DNA from: Campylobacter magnus
Lineage (GTDB): Bacteria > Campylobacterota > Campylobacteria > Campylobacterales > Campylobacteraceae
NCBI RefSeq assembly: GCF_028649595.1
Contig: NZ_JAQSLK010000008.1
Coordinates: 1 to 52,896 of the forward strand
Direction: 5' to 3'
DNA: 52,896 nucleotides
Positions within the stretch are counted from its first letter, which is position 1, and each line of letters begins with the position of its first letter. The position numbers were made by a program, and so were the translations under genes. This document shows positions 16,088-24,446 of the stretch, one piece after another. The notes beneath the pieces are model-generated. The model was given only the letters and a program-made list of their open reading frames with translations. It did no database searches and had not been told where the DNA came from.

Positions 16088-17146
16088 ATGAGAGTTTATA
16101 TACATATACCATTTTGCGCCTCAAAGTGTCCTTATTGCGCTTTTGGCTCATTTACTGATTTTAGTCTTGTAAGGCAGTATTTTGATGCTTTAAATAAAGA
16201 TTTAAAGCATCAGCTAAAAGAGTTTTTAAAAGCTAAAAAGCAGATAAAAAGCATATTTTTTGGTGGTGGCACGCCTAGCGTGGTGGGAGTAAAGTTTTAT
16301 GAAAAAATCATGGATTTGCTGCTTAGCTATTGCGCTAAAAATGCTGAAATCACCTTTGAGGCAAATCCAAACTCAGCCAAGCTAGAGTGGCTAAAAAGCA
16401 TAAAAAATCTAGGCGCAAACCGCATTAGCTTTGGGACGCAAAGCTTTGATGAGAAAAAACTAAAATTCCTAGGTCGCACTCACAGCAGCGCTGATACTTT
16501 TAAGGCTGCAAACAATGCGCTTAGAGCTGGCTTTGAGCGAATAAATGTAGATTTTATCTACGGCACAAAACTTGATAGTAAAAAGCTTTTAAGCTCTGAG
16601 CTAGAGGGCATAAAAAAGCTTAAAAATCTAGGCGTAAAGCACATTAGCGCCTACGCTTTGAGCTTAGAGCAAAACACGCCATTTTATGCTCACAAAAACT
16701 ACGCAAAAGAAGCACCGATTTTGGCAAATTTTGTGATAAAAGGGCTAAAAAATTTAGGCTTTTTGCAGTATGAAATCAGCAATTTTTCGCAAATTGGCTA
16801 TGAATGCGAGCATAATCTTGGCTACTGGATGGGCGATGAATACATTGGCGTAGGGGCTTTTAGCGTGGGTTGCGTGGGCAAAACTAGGCTTTATGCTCAC
16901 AGCCTCATTGAAAACTACATAAATGAACCACTTTTTCGCAAAAGCGAGTATTTGAGTGATGATGAGTGGAGCGATGAGAGATTGCTTTTAGGGCTTCGCT
17001 CAAAGCTTGGAGTGGATGAGAAATACATAAAAAACAAAGCAATTCTAGAATTCCTAGAAAAAGATAAAAAAATCTTGCGAGAAAATGGGCGAGTTTTTAA
17101 TAAAAACTTCTTGCTTGCTGATGAATTAGCTTGCGTGCTTTGCTAA
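16088..17146 (+). CDS. hemW: HemW-like radical SAM protein
   Basis: 352 aa from the chosen ATG (an in-frame TTG at 16070 would lie upstream of the likely -10 box). MRVYIHIPFCASKCPYCAFG contains the CxxxCxxC cluster motif and FFGGGTPS is the SAM glycine motif. The family, often annotated as oxygen-independent coproporphyrinogen oxidase (hemN), is mostly HemW, a haem-binding chaperone; the enzyme and the chaperone cannot be separated fully by eye. A palindrome copy is translated in frame as AILEFLEKD (17041-17057). Confidence 0.9.
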   Translation: MRVYIHIPFCASKCPYCAFGSFTDFSLVRQYFDALNKDLKHQLKEFLKAKKQIKSIFFGGGTPSVVGVKFYEKIMDLLLSYCAKNAEITFEANPNSAKLEWLKSIKNLGANRISFGTQSFDEKKLKFLGRTHSSADTFKAANNALRAGFERINVDFIYGTKLDSKKLLSSELEGIKKLKNLGVKHISAYALSLEQNTPFYAHKNYAKEAPILANFVIKGLKNLGFLQYEISNFSQIGYECEHNLGYWMGDEYIGVGAFSVGCVGKTRLYAHSLIENYINEPLFRKSEYLSDDEWSDERLLLGLRSKLGVDEKYIKNKAILEFLEKDKKILRENGRVFNKNFLLADELACVLC

Positions 17147-17174
17147 TTTAAGCAAAAAAGAAAGCAAAATGCGC

Positions 17175-17180
17175 TAAAAT
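17175..17180 (+). promoter_or_regulatory. -10 box of tatB
   Basis: gcTAAAAT lies 30 bases before the tatB ATG; AAGGGCG serves as the ribosome site. It falls in a palindrome-free 64-bp gap after hemW. Confidence 0.45.
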
Positions 17181-17210
17181 CACGGAATTTTTACGCAAAA
17201 AAGGGCGCAA

Positions 17211-17690
17211 ATGTTTGGTATGAGTTTGCCAGAAATCATTGTTATTTTGGTTATTGCGGTGCTTGTTTTAGGGCCTGATAAATTGCCTGAGGCACTTGTG
17301 AAGTTTGCTAAGTTTTTTAAATACTTCAAAGCCCAAGTAAGCTCAGCAAAAAGCAACTTTGAACAAGAAGTGCGCATAGCTGAGCTTAAAGCTGATGCTG
17401 CTAAGCTAAAAAGCTCAGTTACTGATATAAGCTCAAATGTGCGAAAAAAACTTACTTTTGAAGAACTTGATGAGCTAAAAAAATCAGCTAGCGATTTTAG
17501 CACAGAGCTAAAAAGCAGCCTTGATTTTAGCCAGACAAATACAAGCAGCGAAGGTTCTAGCGAGAATTCTAGAATTCCTAGTGAGAATTCTCAAAACCAA
17601 GTTTTAGATAAACTAAATGTTTTAGATAAACTAAACTCTGATCCTTTAAATACTAAAATAGACGAGCAAAGAGAAGGCAAAAATGTTTGA
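17211..17690 (+). CDS. tatB: Sec-independent translocase subunit TatB
   Basis: 159 aa. Part of the twin-arginine system that exports folded proteins. MFGMSLPEIIVILVIAVLVL forms the single N-terminal membrane helix, followed by the GPDKLPEA hinge and an amphipathic helix, then a long charged coiled tail. Together with TatC it binds the signal peptide. The tail carries a palindrome copy read in frame as ENSRIPSENS (17562-17590) and a short duplication, VLDKLNVLDKLN. It overlaps tatC by eight bases. Confidence 0.92.
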   Translation: MFGMSLPEIIVILVIAVLVLGPDKLPEALVKFAKFFKYFKAQVSSAKSNFEQEVRIAELKADAAKLKSSVTDISSNVRKKLTFEELDELKKSASDFSTELKSSLDFSQTNTSSEGSSENSRIPSENSQNQVLDKLNVLDKLNSDPLNTKIDEQREGKNV

Positions 17691-18453
17691 AGATTTAAAA
17701 CCGCATTTAATAGAACTTAGAAAGCGTCTTTTTATCAGTGTTTTAGCACTCATTGTTTGTGTGATTGGCTGTTTTGGCTTTTGGGAGTTTATTTTAGCCT
17801 TTATCTCAGCTCCCCTAAAAGGCGCATTGCCAGAGGGCAGCGATATTATTTTTAAAGAAGTAACCGAGCCCTTTTTTACTGCTATGAAAGTAGCCTTTAT
17901 AGCTGGGCTTTTGGTCGCTTGTCCTGTGATGTTTTGGCAGTTTTGGCTCTTTGTAGCACCTGGGCTTTATGATAATGAGAAAAAATTTGTTATCCCTTTT
18001 GTATTTTGCGCTACTTTAATGTTTTTTTTAGGGGCTGCGTTTTGTTATTATTTCGTGCTTCCAACAGGACTTCATTTTCTTATAAACTTTGGTGGGCAGC
18101 TGTTTTTAGCCCTGCCTAGTATAGGTGAGTATGTGGGCTTTTTTACCAAGCTTGTTATTGCCTTTGGACTTAGTTTTGAACTACCTGTTATTAGCTTTTT
18201 TCTAGCAAAAATCGGTCTTATTACTGATGAGAGCTTAAAGGCGTATTTTCGCTATGCGGTGGTGGGGATTTTCATCTTTGCAGCTGTGATGACACCGCCT
18301 GATATTTTTAGCCAGATTATGCTAGCAGCACCGCTTATCGTGCTATATGCGCTTTCAATCTACATCGCAAAACTTGTAAATCCAGCTCAAAATGATGATG
18401 AAGATGATGAAGATGATGAGGGCACAGAGCTAGAAAAGAGCCAAAATGCGTGA
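17683..18453 (+). CDS. tatC: Sec-independent translocase subunit TatC
   Basis: 256 aa integral membrane protein with six helices, beginning MFEDLKPHLIELRKRLF, the conserved TatC start. It is the signal-peptide receptor of the Tat translocase. The cytoplasmic C-terminal tail is very acidic (DDEDDEDDEG), coded by a GATGATGAA triplet-type repeat around 18392-18420 that could vary in length. RBS GAAGG lies in the end of tatB. It overlaps queA by eight bases. Confidence 0.95.
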   Translation: MFEDLKPHLIELRKRLFISVLALIVCVIGCFGFWEFILAFISAPLKGALPEGSDIIFKEVTEPFFTAMKVAFIAGLLVACPVMFWQFWLFVAPGLYDNEKKFVIPFVFCATLMFFLGAAFCYYFVLPTGLHFLINFGGQLFLALPSIGEYVGFFTKLVIAFGLSFELPVISFFLAKIGLITDESLKAYFRYAVVGIFIFAAVMTPPDIFSQIMLAAPLIVLYALSIYIAKLVNPAQNDDEDDEDDEGTELEKSQNA

Positions 18454-19462
18454 GCTTAAGCTTAGCTCTTATGATTATTTCTTGCCTGAGGGGCTAATAG
18501 CTACTAAGCCAGTAGAGCCAAAAGGACAGGCAAAACTGCTAGTTTATGATAGAAAAAAAGATAGCATAGAGCATTTGCATTTTAGCGACCTTGCACAGAT
18601 TTTGCCAGAGTGCGCTATTATCTTTAATGATACAAAGGTGATAAAAGCTCGCATTTATGGGCAAAAGGACAGCGGCGGCAAAATAGAAATGCTACTAAAT
18701 CAGCCGCTTGGTGGCTCGAATTTTAGCTGTTTTATAAAAGGCTCTGTTAAGGCTGGGCAAAATCTAGAATTCCCTAGCAATTTAAAAGCGCAGGTTTTAG
18801 AGCTAAAAGATGATGGCTCGCGCGTAGTAAAAATCACGCAAAATGAGCGTGAGCTAGTAGCGCATGAGCTTTTTGCTATATTGGGTAGCATAGGTCATGT
18901 CCCCTTGCCACCCTATATAAAAAGAGCTGATAATAAAGACGATGAGAGCTGGTATCAAAGTATTTTTGCTAAAAATATGGGTGCAGTAGCAGCTCCAACT
19001 GCTAGCTTGCATTTTGATGAGAACATGCTTCAAGAGCTAAAGCAAAAGCACGAGCACGCCTTTATCACGCTGCATGTGGGGGCTGGGACTTTTAAAGGTG
19101 TGGAGAGCGAAAATATCTTAGAGCATAAAATGCATAGCGAGTACTATGAAATCTCTAAATCAGCCAAAGCCATCATAAATAGCACACAAAAACTGCTAGC
19201 TGTTGGCACTACTAGCACTCGCACGGTTGAGTATTTTGTGCGAAGTGGAGCTAGTAGTGGGGAGTGCGATCTTTTTTTGCATCCTTTAAATCCGCCAAAA
19301 AGAGTAGATTTTTTGCTAACAAACTTCCACTTGCCCAAAAGCACGCTAATTATGCTTGTAGCTAGCTTTTTAGGGCTTGAGAAAACATTAAAACTTTATA
19401 AAAAAGCTGTGGAGATGAAATATAGATTTTATAGCTACGGCGATGGCATGCTTATTATTTAA
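18446..19462 (+). CDS. queA: S-adenosylmethionine:tRNA ribosyltransferase-isomerase
   Basis: 338 aa. Adds the epoxycyclopentane ring to the queuosine precursor in tRNA. Motifs: SSYDYFLPEGLIATKPVEPK at the start, APTASLHF in the middle, and HVGAGTF and TNFHLPKSTLIMLV near the end. A palindrome copy is translated as NLEFPSN (18761-18778). The order tatB-tatC-queA matches C. jejuni and the overlaps suggest one transcript. Confidence 0.95.
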   Translation: MRELKLSSYDYFLPEGLIATKPVEPKGQAKLLVYDRKKDSIEHLHFSDLAQILPECAIIFNDTKVIKARIYGQKDSGGKIEMLLNQPLGGSNFSCFIKGSVKAGQNLEFPSNLKAQVLELKDDGSRVVKITQNERELVAHELFAILGSIGHVPLPPYIKRADNKDDESWYQSIFAKNMGAVAAPTASLHFDENMLQELKQKHEHAFITLHVGAGTFKGVESENILEHKMHSEYYEISKSAKAIINSTQKLLAVGTTSTRTVEYFVRSGASSGECDLFLHPLNPPKRVDFLLTNFHLPKSTLIMLVASFLGLEKTLKLYKKAVEMKYRFYSYGDGMLII

Positions 19463-19474
19463 AAAGGATAAAAT

Positions 19475-20632
19475 ATGAATAAATTATTATTGCTTCTACC
19501 AAGTTTAGCTAGTGCTGATTTGATTCAAGATTCGTATAAAGAACAATTTTACCAACTATCTAAAGCAAATTTTGAGATAATAACTGCTTTTTTGGTCATT
19601 TTTATCATCGCCTCTTTGACTTATCTTTTTAGCCTAACAAAAACAAGCAAACACAAAACCATCATCCAAACAGGCGATATCATAAGTGCAGTCCATAGCA
19701 AAATCATCAAAAAAGATGTAGACTTGCTAAGAATACTAGATAGCTACCTAAACATCTTGCACCAAAAAGCCGCAAAAAGGGACAACAAAGTATATTTTAA
19801 TTTTAGTCACTACTACCCAAGGTATGTAAAAGCAATACATGATAAGGTATGTATACTTTTTTATACCTTGAGTGAGTTTGTGATAGAACACACAGAAAAC
19901 TCCCACATAATCATCGGTCTAAGAACAAAAAAATCTAGCAATGAAAAGAGTGTAAGATACGAGTTTTACATTAAAAGCGACTGCCCTATTCCGCAGCTAG
20001 AAAAAGGTGATATAAAAAATACTTTAGAAAAAAACAGCAAAACGATAGAAATAATACATAAAGGCAAAAAAGAGCTAAAAAACTGCGTGTTTTTTGAGTT
20101 TTACAAGCTAAAAACCGCAAAACTAGTAGCAGATATTTTAGGCACAAAAATAAACTTTTCTAGCTGGCAAAAGCACAATTTTCTTAGCTTTGAGTTAGAG
20201 TTTGAGCTTAGCAACAAACCCTACGAAGTAAAAAATAGATACTCGCATTTTTTTGGGCTAAATACTATTATCTTAGAAGATGATATTTGCGGCTTTTATC
20301 AAATAGCCTCAAAGCTAAAACAATTTAAGCTAAATATACAGCCAAAGATGGACTTAAAACTAGCAAAAGAGCATCTTTTTAACCCTATTTTCTCGCCAAA
20401 ATTTATCTTTATAAACACTAGAGTTTTGCGCAATTTCACAGCCAAAGAAATAAATCAAATAAAACAAAAGCAAGCAAAATACGGCTTTTTGATTATTTTA
20501 ATCAGCGATTCTGCGGCGTTTGATCACTATAACGGCTCTTTTGAACACTATGTGCTACTTAAACATCCAATAAATATAGACACTCTTTTAGCAGCTATGA
20601 ATACTACCCCCCCCCCTCGACTTCTCAAATAA
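19475..20632 (+). CDS. Degenerate membrane hybrid kinase-like protein with C10 tract
   Basis: 385 aa. Residues 1-14 look like a signal peptide or short helix (LLLLLPSLASA); a membrane helix is at about 35-53. The middle part aligns by eye with a histidine-kinase ATPase domain (DKVCILFYTLSEFVIEHTEN for the N-box region, then LVADILGTKINFSS) but lacks the catalytic Asn and any phospho-His box. The last 120 residues resemble a receiver domain: LEDD acidic pair, FIFIN where the phospho-Asp should be, and LKHPINIDTLLAAM with the conserved Lys. So it is probably a pseudo-kinase/pseudo-receiver. RBS AAGGAT, 12 bases after queA. The end codes through ten C bases. Confidence 0.75.
   Translation: MNKLLLLLPSLASADLIQDSYKEQFYQLSKANFEIITAFLVIFIIASLTYLFSLTKTSKHKTIIQTGDIISAVHSKIIKKDVDLLRILDSYLNILHQKAAKRDNKVYFNFSHYYPRYVKAIHDKVCILFYTLSEFVIEHTENSHIIIGLRTKKSSNEKSVRYEFYIKSDCPIPQLEKGDIKNTLEKNSKTIEIIHKGKKELKNCVFFEFYKLKTAKLVADILGTKINFSSWQKHNFLSFELEFELSNKPYEVKNRYSHFFGLNTIILEDDICGFYQIASKLKQFKLNIQPKMDLKLAKEHLFNPIFSPKFIFINTRVLRNFTAKEINQIKQKQAKYGFLIILISDSAAFDHYNGSFEHYVLLKHPINIDTLLAAMNTTPPPRLLK
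20607..20616 (+). repeat. C10 homopolymer at the end of the kinase-like gene
   Basis: Ten Cs inside the coding frame (TTPPPR). Loss of one C would give the tail TTPPLDFSNKVIQ (389 aa); gain of one would give TTPPPSTSQIK (387 aa). Tracts of this kind slip readily in Campylobacter. Here slippage changes only the last 7 to 11 residues and does not truncate the protein. Confidence 0.8.
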
Positions 20633-20977
20633 AGTGATTCAATAGCCTTTTAGCAGGTATTTCATCCTAGGAATTCTAGAATTCCTAAATCTAGAATTCT
20701 TGGGATAATTAACAATCTAGAATTCTAGAGTTTTGGGAATTCTAGAATTCTCTTTAAGGAATTCTCTTTAAGGAATTCTCTTTAAGGAATTCTAGAATTT
20801 TCGTCATTGCGAGCGAAGCGAAGCAATCTCTAGGAATTCTAAAATTTTACTCGCTTTTAGGCTAGATAAATCTAGATTTCCTAGAATAATCCAGAATTCC
20901 TAAGGCAAAAAGCACTAGGAATTCTAGATTTTGGGAATTTAGAATTCTAGAGTTTGGGAATTCTAGAATTCTAGATT
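20633..20977. repeat. Convergent gap filled with palindromes and a 14-bp array
   Basis: No gene. It contains about nine palindrome copies or halves, a CATTGCGAGCGAAGCGAAGC repeat at 20803-20830, and a tandem array of AAGGAATTCTCTTT with AAGG at 20756, 20770 and 20784 (14-bp period). It lies between the convergent kinase-like and Nudix genes. Confidence 0.85.
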
Positions 20978-21580
20978 TTATAATTTTGGCGCAACATTTG
21001 TCATAAACCAAAGCAAGCCAAACAGAGCTCCAGCTCCCTTTGGCTTACTCTCATCGTATAAAAACTCATAAATATCCTTGCGCGCTACAAAGACAAGTTC
21101 TATACACTCATCATCCACACCGCCACCTTGCCCTTTTTTCATACTCTCATCAATGATAGCATAAAACACACTTTGGCGATTTGCGCTAAATCCAAGCCCA
21201 GTAAAACTAGAAGTGATGTAATTTACGCTAGGCACAGCGTATCCTGTCTCTTCTAGCACTTCTTCTATTGCTACCTCTTCTGGCTCCAAGCCCTCTTTAT
21301 CACACAGCCCAGCGCAAAACTCATAGCTAAAGCCTGTATTTTCATCTATTTTGCTAGTATCGCCGCCTGTTTCGTGATACCACAGACTTGGGCGAAACTG
21401 CTTAACAAACAAAAACGCATCCTTATCTTTATGATATAGCAAGATTGATACGCTATCATGAGCTTTTATACAATCCCATTTTCGCCTTATGCCATTTTGA
21501 CTAAAAACAATGCTAAAAGGGCGAATATACTTACTCTCTCCAAGCTCAGTTATCTCAATATCTCTTATAGTAGTATCCAT
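20978..21580 (-). CDS. Nudix hydrolase, NUDT14/UDP-sugar pyrophosphatase-like
   Basis: 200 aa. The Nudix helix region is GLCDKEGLEPEEVAIEEVLE (then ETGY), in which the usual Arg of the REU-EE core is Glu and the spacing is longer; animal NUDT14 (UDP-glucose pyrophosphatase) has a similar unusual box. The preceding VKQFRPSLWYHE and the ETGGD loop fit sugar-nucleotide pyrophosphatases. It probably hydrolyses ADP- or UDP-sugars; substrate uncertain. The ATG overlaps the end of mgtE by 16 bases, so the two are co-transcribed. Confidence 0.82.
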   Translation of the reverse strand: MDTTIRDIEITELGESKYIRPFSIVFSQNGIRRKWDCIKAHDSVSILLYHKDKDAFLFVKQFRPSLWYHETGGDTSKIDENTGFSYEFCAGLCDKEGLEPEEVAIEEVLEETGYAVPSVNYITSSFTGLGFSANRQSVFYAIIDESMKKGQGGGVDDECIELVFVARKDIYEFLYDESKPKGAGALFGLLWFMTNVAPKL

Positions 21581-22923
21581 GTAGCAAGTCCTAAAAAGCT
21601 TAAAAAGCCCACTACATCAGTCATCGTAGTAAGCAGTACTGGGCTAGCCACAGCCGGATCTACACCAAAACGCTTTAAGCTCATAGGGATTATCGCCCCA
21701 AAAAAGCCAGCCCCAGCTAGATTTATAAGCATCGCAGCAGCTATTACAAAGCCAAGCCCTGCCATGCCAAACCACACATGCGCCACAAGCCCTACAAGCA
21801 CCGCAAAAATCACTCCATTTACAAAGGCTATGGCAAACTCACGGCCGATTACACTCTTAGCATTTGAAAAAGTAATCTCACGAGTAGCAAGACGGCGCAC
21901 GGTTACAGTTAGTGCTTGCGTGCCAGTATTTCCACCCATGCTAGCGACAATAGGCATTAAAATCGCCAAAGCTACGATTTTATTTATACTCTCATCAAAA
22001 AGGCTAATTACAACAGAGCTGATTATCGCAGTAATTAGATTTAGCACCAGCCACACAGCGCGCGCCCTGCCCGCTTTTACCACGCTTTCTTCTTCTTCTG
22101 CTTCGTCATTTACTCCAGCTAGGTTATAGATTTGCTCAGTAGCACTCTCTTCTAAAAAATCGTGTATATCATAGTTTGTGATGCGTCCTAGCAAGACGCC
22201 TGCTTTATCTACTACAGCTATAGAGCTTAGATCATAGTCTTTTACGATCTGCGCAACCTCTGTTATATCATCATCATCACGGGCAAAATGCGCCTCATAC
22301 TCGCTACCATGCTCGCTCATAATCTTTGCTAAACTATCGCTTGGCTCAAATAAAATCATATCATCAATAGGCACCGCATAGCGCAAAACTCCAGCACTAT
22401 CAGTGATAAATAGCGCAAATACGCTAACTAGCTCACCACTTTTTTTAAGCTGCCTAAAACGCTCAATAGCAGTTTGCAAGCTCTCGCTAAGCTCGGCTTT
22501 AAAAAGCTCAACTTGCATATAAGCGCCAGCTTCATTTTCTTTGTAGTCTATAAGGGCTGAGATTTCTTTTTTGCTCTCAACCTCTAAGCTATCAAAAAGC
22601 TCTTTTGCCTTGTCTTCATCGATATCTTCTATATTTTGGATTAGATCAGTTGCATCATCGCTTTCTAGCGTTTCAATAGCATCTACGATTTTTTCTTGTG
22701 GGATATGCATGATCACATCTTTTAGCATGTGATCTGGCATTTCTATGGCAACTTCTGCAAGATCTTCTTTATTTAGCTTAGGTAAAAGCTCGTTATAAGC
22801 ACTTTTATCGCTTTTTTTAAGTTCTTTTAGCCCCTCGGCTACCTGGGCTGGACTTAGCTCCTTTTGGTTATTTATATGCGCTAAAAGCTGTTCTTTTAAC
22901 TTTTGCAAGGTATCTTGGCTCAC
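21565..22923 (-). CDS. mgtE: Magnesium transporter MgtE
   Basis: 452 aa from the chosen GTG, one base after the peptidase stop with AGGA seven bases before it; an in-frame TTG 24 bases further up is less likely. Order of parts: an N-terminal superhelical domain of acidic repeats (DATDLIQNIEDIDEDKAKEL), two CBS domains that sense Mg2+, then five membrane helices with PIVASMGGNTGTQAL, the conserved pore segment. It is a Mg2+ channel gated by internal Mg2+. It lies between an M23 peptidase and a Nudix gene in one tight run. Confidence 0.93.
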   Translation of the reverse strand: MSQDTLQKLKEQLLAHINNQKELSPAQVAEGLKELKKSDKSAYNELLPKLNKEDLAEVAIEMPDHMLKDVIMHIPQEKIVDAIETLESDDATDLIQNIEDIDEDKAKELFDSLEVESKKEISALIDYKENEAGAYMQVELFKAELSESLQTAIERFRQLKKSGELVSVFALFITDSAGVLRYAVPIDDMILFEPSDSLAKIMSEHGSEYEAHFARDDDDITEVAQIVKDYDLSSIAVVDKAGVLLGRITNYDIHDFLEESATEQIYNLAGVNDEAEEEESVVKAGRARAVWLVLNLITAIISSVVISLFDESINKIVALAILMPIVASMGGNTGTQALTVTVRRLATREITFSNAKSVIGREFAIAFVNGVIFAVLVGLVAHVWFGMAGLGFVIAAAMLINLAGAGFFGAIIPMSLKRFGVDPAVASPVLLTTMTDVVGFLSFLGLATWILL

Positions 22924-22924
22924 A

Positions 22925-24109
22925 CTATATCCTTTTGATATTACCAAAGCTTAGTTCTTTAGCTGGATTTTGGTGTGAGCTAGCTAAGGCTGAGTTTAGC
23001 TTCTCATCATAGGCTCTTGCTACTTTTTTAAATAGTTCTTTATCTTTGATAGAACTAGCGCTTTTTACCACCTTTAGCACACGCAGGGCATCCACAGCTG
23101 TCTGCCCTCTATACATACCAAAGTGTAGGTGTGGACCTGTACTCATGCCAGTACTTCCTACAAAACCGATAAGCTCTCCTTGTTTTACACTTTGACCTAC
23201 TTTTAGTCCTTTTGCATAGCCATCAAGGTGAGCATATAGCGTGCTATACTCGCTGCCTATGTGTCTTATAATCACAGTTTTTCCATAGCCACCTTTTGTG
23301 CCTACATGCACGACCTTACCATTGCCTGCTGCATGAACCCTAGTGCCCCTTGGTGCAGCATAATCCGTGCCAAGATGAGCTCTATAGCGGCGCAAAACTG
23401 GGTGAAAACGGCGTGGATTAAAATGAGAGCTAATGCGTGCGTTTTTAACCGGCGTTAGCAAAAAGTATTTTTCAAGCTCCATAGCATTTTCGTCATAATA
23501 CGCATCTTTAAAGCGGTAAGCGTAGCGGAACTTACCATCTTTTGTCTCCATCATCGCTGCTTGGATTTCAACGCCCTCGTGGCGTCCCATACGCTTTTTT
23601 TGTTTATAGAAAATCACTAGGCGGTCGCCTTTTTTAGCGTTTTTAAAATTTATTGTGCCGCGAAAGGCTGCTACAAAAGCATTTGCCAAAGATGTAAGCC
23701 CGCTAGCGTTTGCTATATCAGCGTGCGGGGAGTTAGATAGCTCTAAGCTTAAAATCTTTTCTTCAACTTCATATTCTATAGGCAAAAAGTCCATTTTATA
23801 GCTTTTCTCAGTCTTGCTAATGTGGATTTGAAGCTCATCAGTTACTGGGATTAGGGCTTGTAAAAGCTTGTTATTTCTATCTTTTAGCACCCAGATATTT
23901 GAGCCTGCTTGTATCTCATCGGCTAGTTCTTTATCCCCATATTCTAGGTCATAATACACTTTTTGTGGCACACCATTTTGCTCAAAAAACTTTAGCAAAG
24001 TCATGCCATTTCCCCACTTCATTTCTTGTAAATTTGGGGCTTTGTTTAGTCCTGTAGCAGCCTGTGCCACGCTAAAAACAAAAAATAAAAATACCAAAAT
24101 CCCACGCAT
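22925..24109 (-). CDS. Periplasmic M23 peptidoglycan peptidase (Csd3/Pgp3-like)
   Basis: 394 aa with a signal peptide (MRGILVFLFFVFSVAQA). The C-terminal M23 domain shows HLGTDYAAPRGT, the zinc-binding H-x3-D, and GPHLHFGMY, the H-x-H. The upstream FNPRRFHPVLRRYRAH loop and the long N-terminal region resemble H. pylori Csd3/HdpA and its Campylobacter counterpart, which trim peptidoglycan cross-links and stem peptides and set helical cell shape. AGGGGG precedes the ATG and a TAAAAT -10 lies further up at 24152-24157. First gene of the peptidase-mgtE-Nudix run. Confidence 0.9.
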   Translation of the reverse strand: MRGILVFLFFVFSVAQAATGLNKAPNLQEMKWGNGMTLLKFFEQNGVPQKVYYDLEYGDKELADEIQAGSNIWVLKDRNNKLLQALIPVTDELQIHISKTEKSYKMDFLPIEYEVEEKILSLELSNSPHADIANASGLTSLANAFVAAFRGTINFKNAKKGDRLVIFYKQKKRMGRHEGVEIQAAMMETKDGKFRYAYRFKDAYYDENAMELEKYFLLTPVKNARISSHFNPRRFHPVLRRYRAHLGTDYAAPRGTRVHAAGNGKVVHVGTKGGYGKTVIIRHIGSEYSTLYAHLDGYAKGLKVGQSVKQGELIGFVGSTGMSTGPHLHFGMYRGQTAVDALRVLKVVKSASSIKDKELFKKVARAYDEKLNSALASSHQNPAKELSFGNIKRI

Positions 24110-24151
24110 GAAAACCCCCTAAAATTTAAAGAAATTTGCTCAAAACTCACG

Positions 24152-24157
24152 CATTTT
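24152..24157 (-). promoter_or_regulatory. -10 box of the peptidase-mgtE-Nudix run
   Basis: On the minus strand gcTAAAAT lies about 43 bases before the peptidase ATG. No -35 box is seen; AT-rich sequence lies upstream. Confidence 0.4.
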
Positions 24158-24214
24158 AGCGCATTTTGGCAAACAACTAGCAACAAAATCTAAAAATACA
24201 TATTTTCTTATGAA

Positions 24215-24446
24215 ATTTTATGAATTTTTAATGTTTTGGCTGGAATTCTAGAATTCCTAGGAATTCTAGATTAACCTCGTCTCTAGGATTTTTAGATAAA
24301 TTCTAGAATTCCCTAGAGGCTTTTTGCGTTTATAGACTAGGAATTCTAGAATTCCAAAAAAGACACCCCCTAACCCCCAGAAAATCTAAAATTCCTAGAA
24401 TAAAATCTAGAATTCCTAAGCAAGAATTCTAGAATTCCTAAGTATT
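24215..24446. repeat. Palindrome cluster between the peptidase and pseG
   Basis: At least six palindrome copies (24242-24270, 24299-24312, 24340-24355, 24405-24416, 24425-24440) surround a minus-strand G-rich 3' element at 24361-24384. No gene. Confidence 0.85.
24361..24384 (-). other. G-rich 3' element after pseG
   Basis: On the minus strand it reads TTTTCTGGGGGTTAGGGGG and then a T-run and a palindrome, 62 bases past the pseG stop on the coding strand. Confidence 0.75.
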
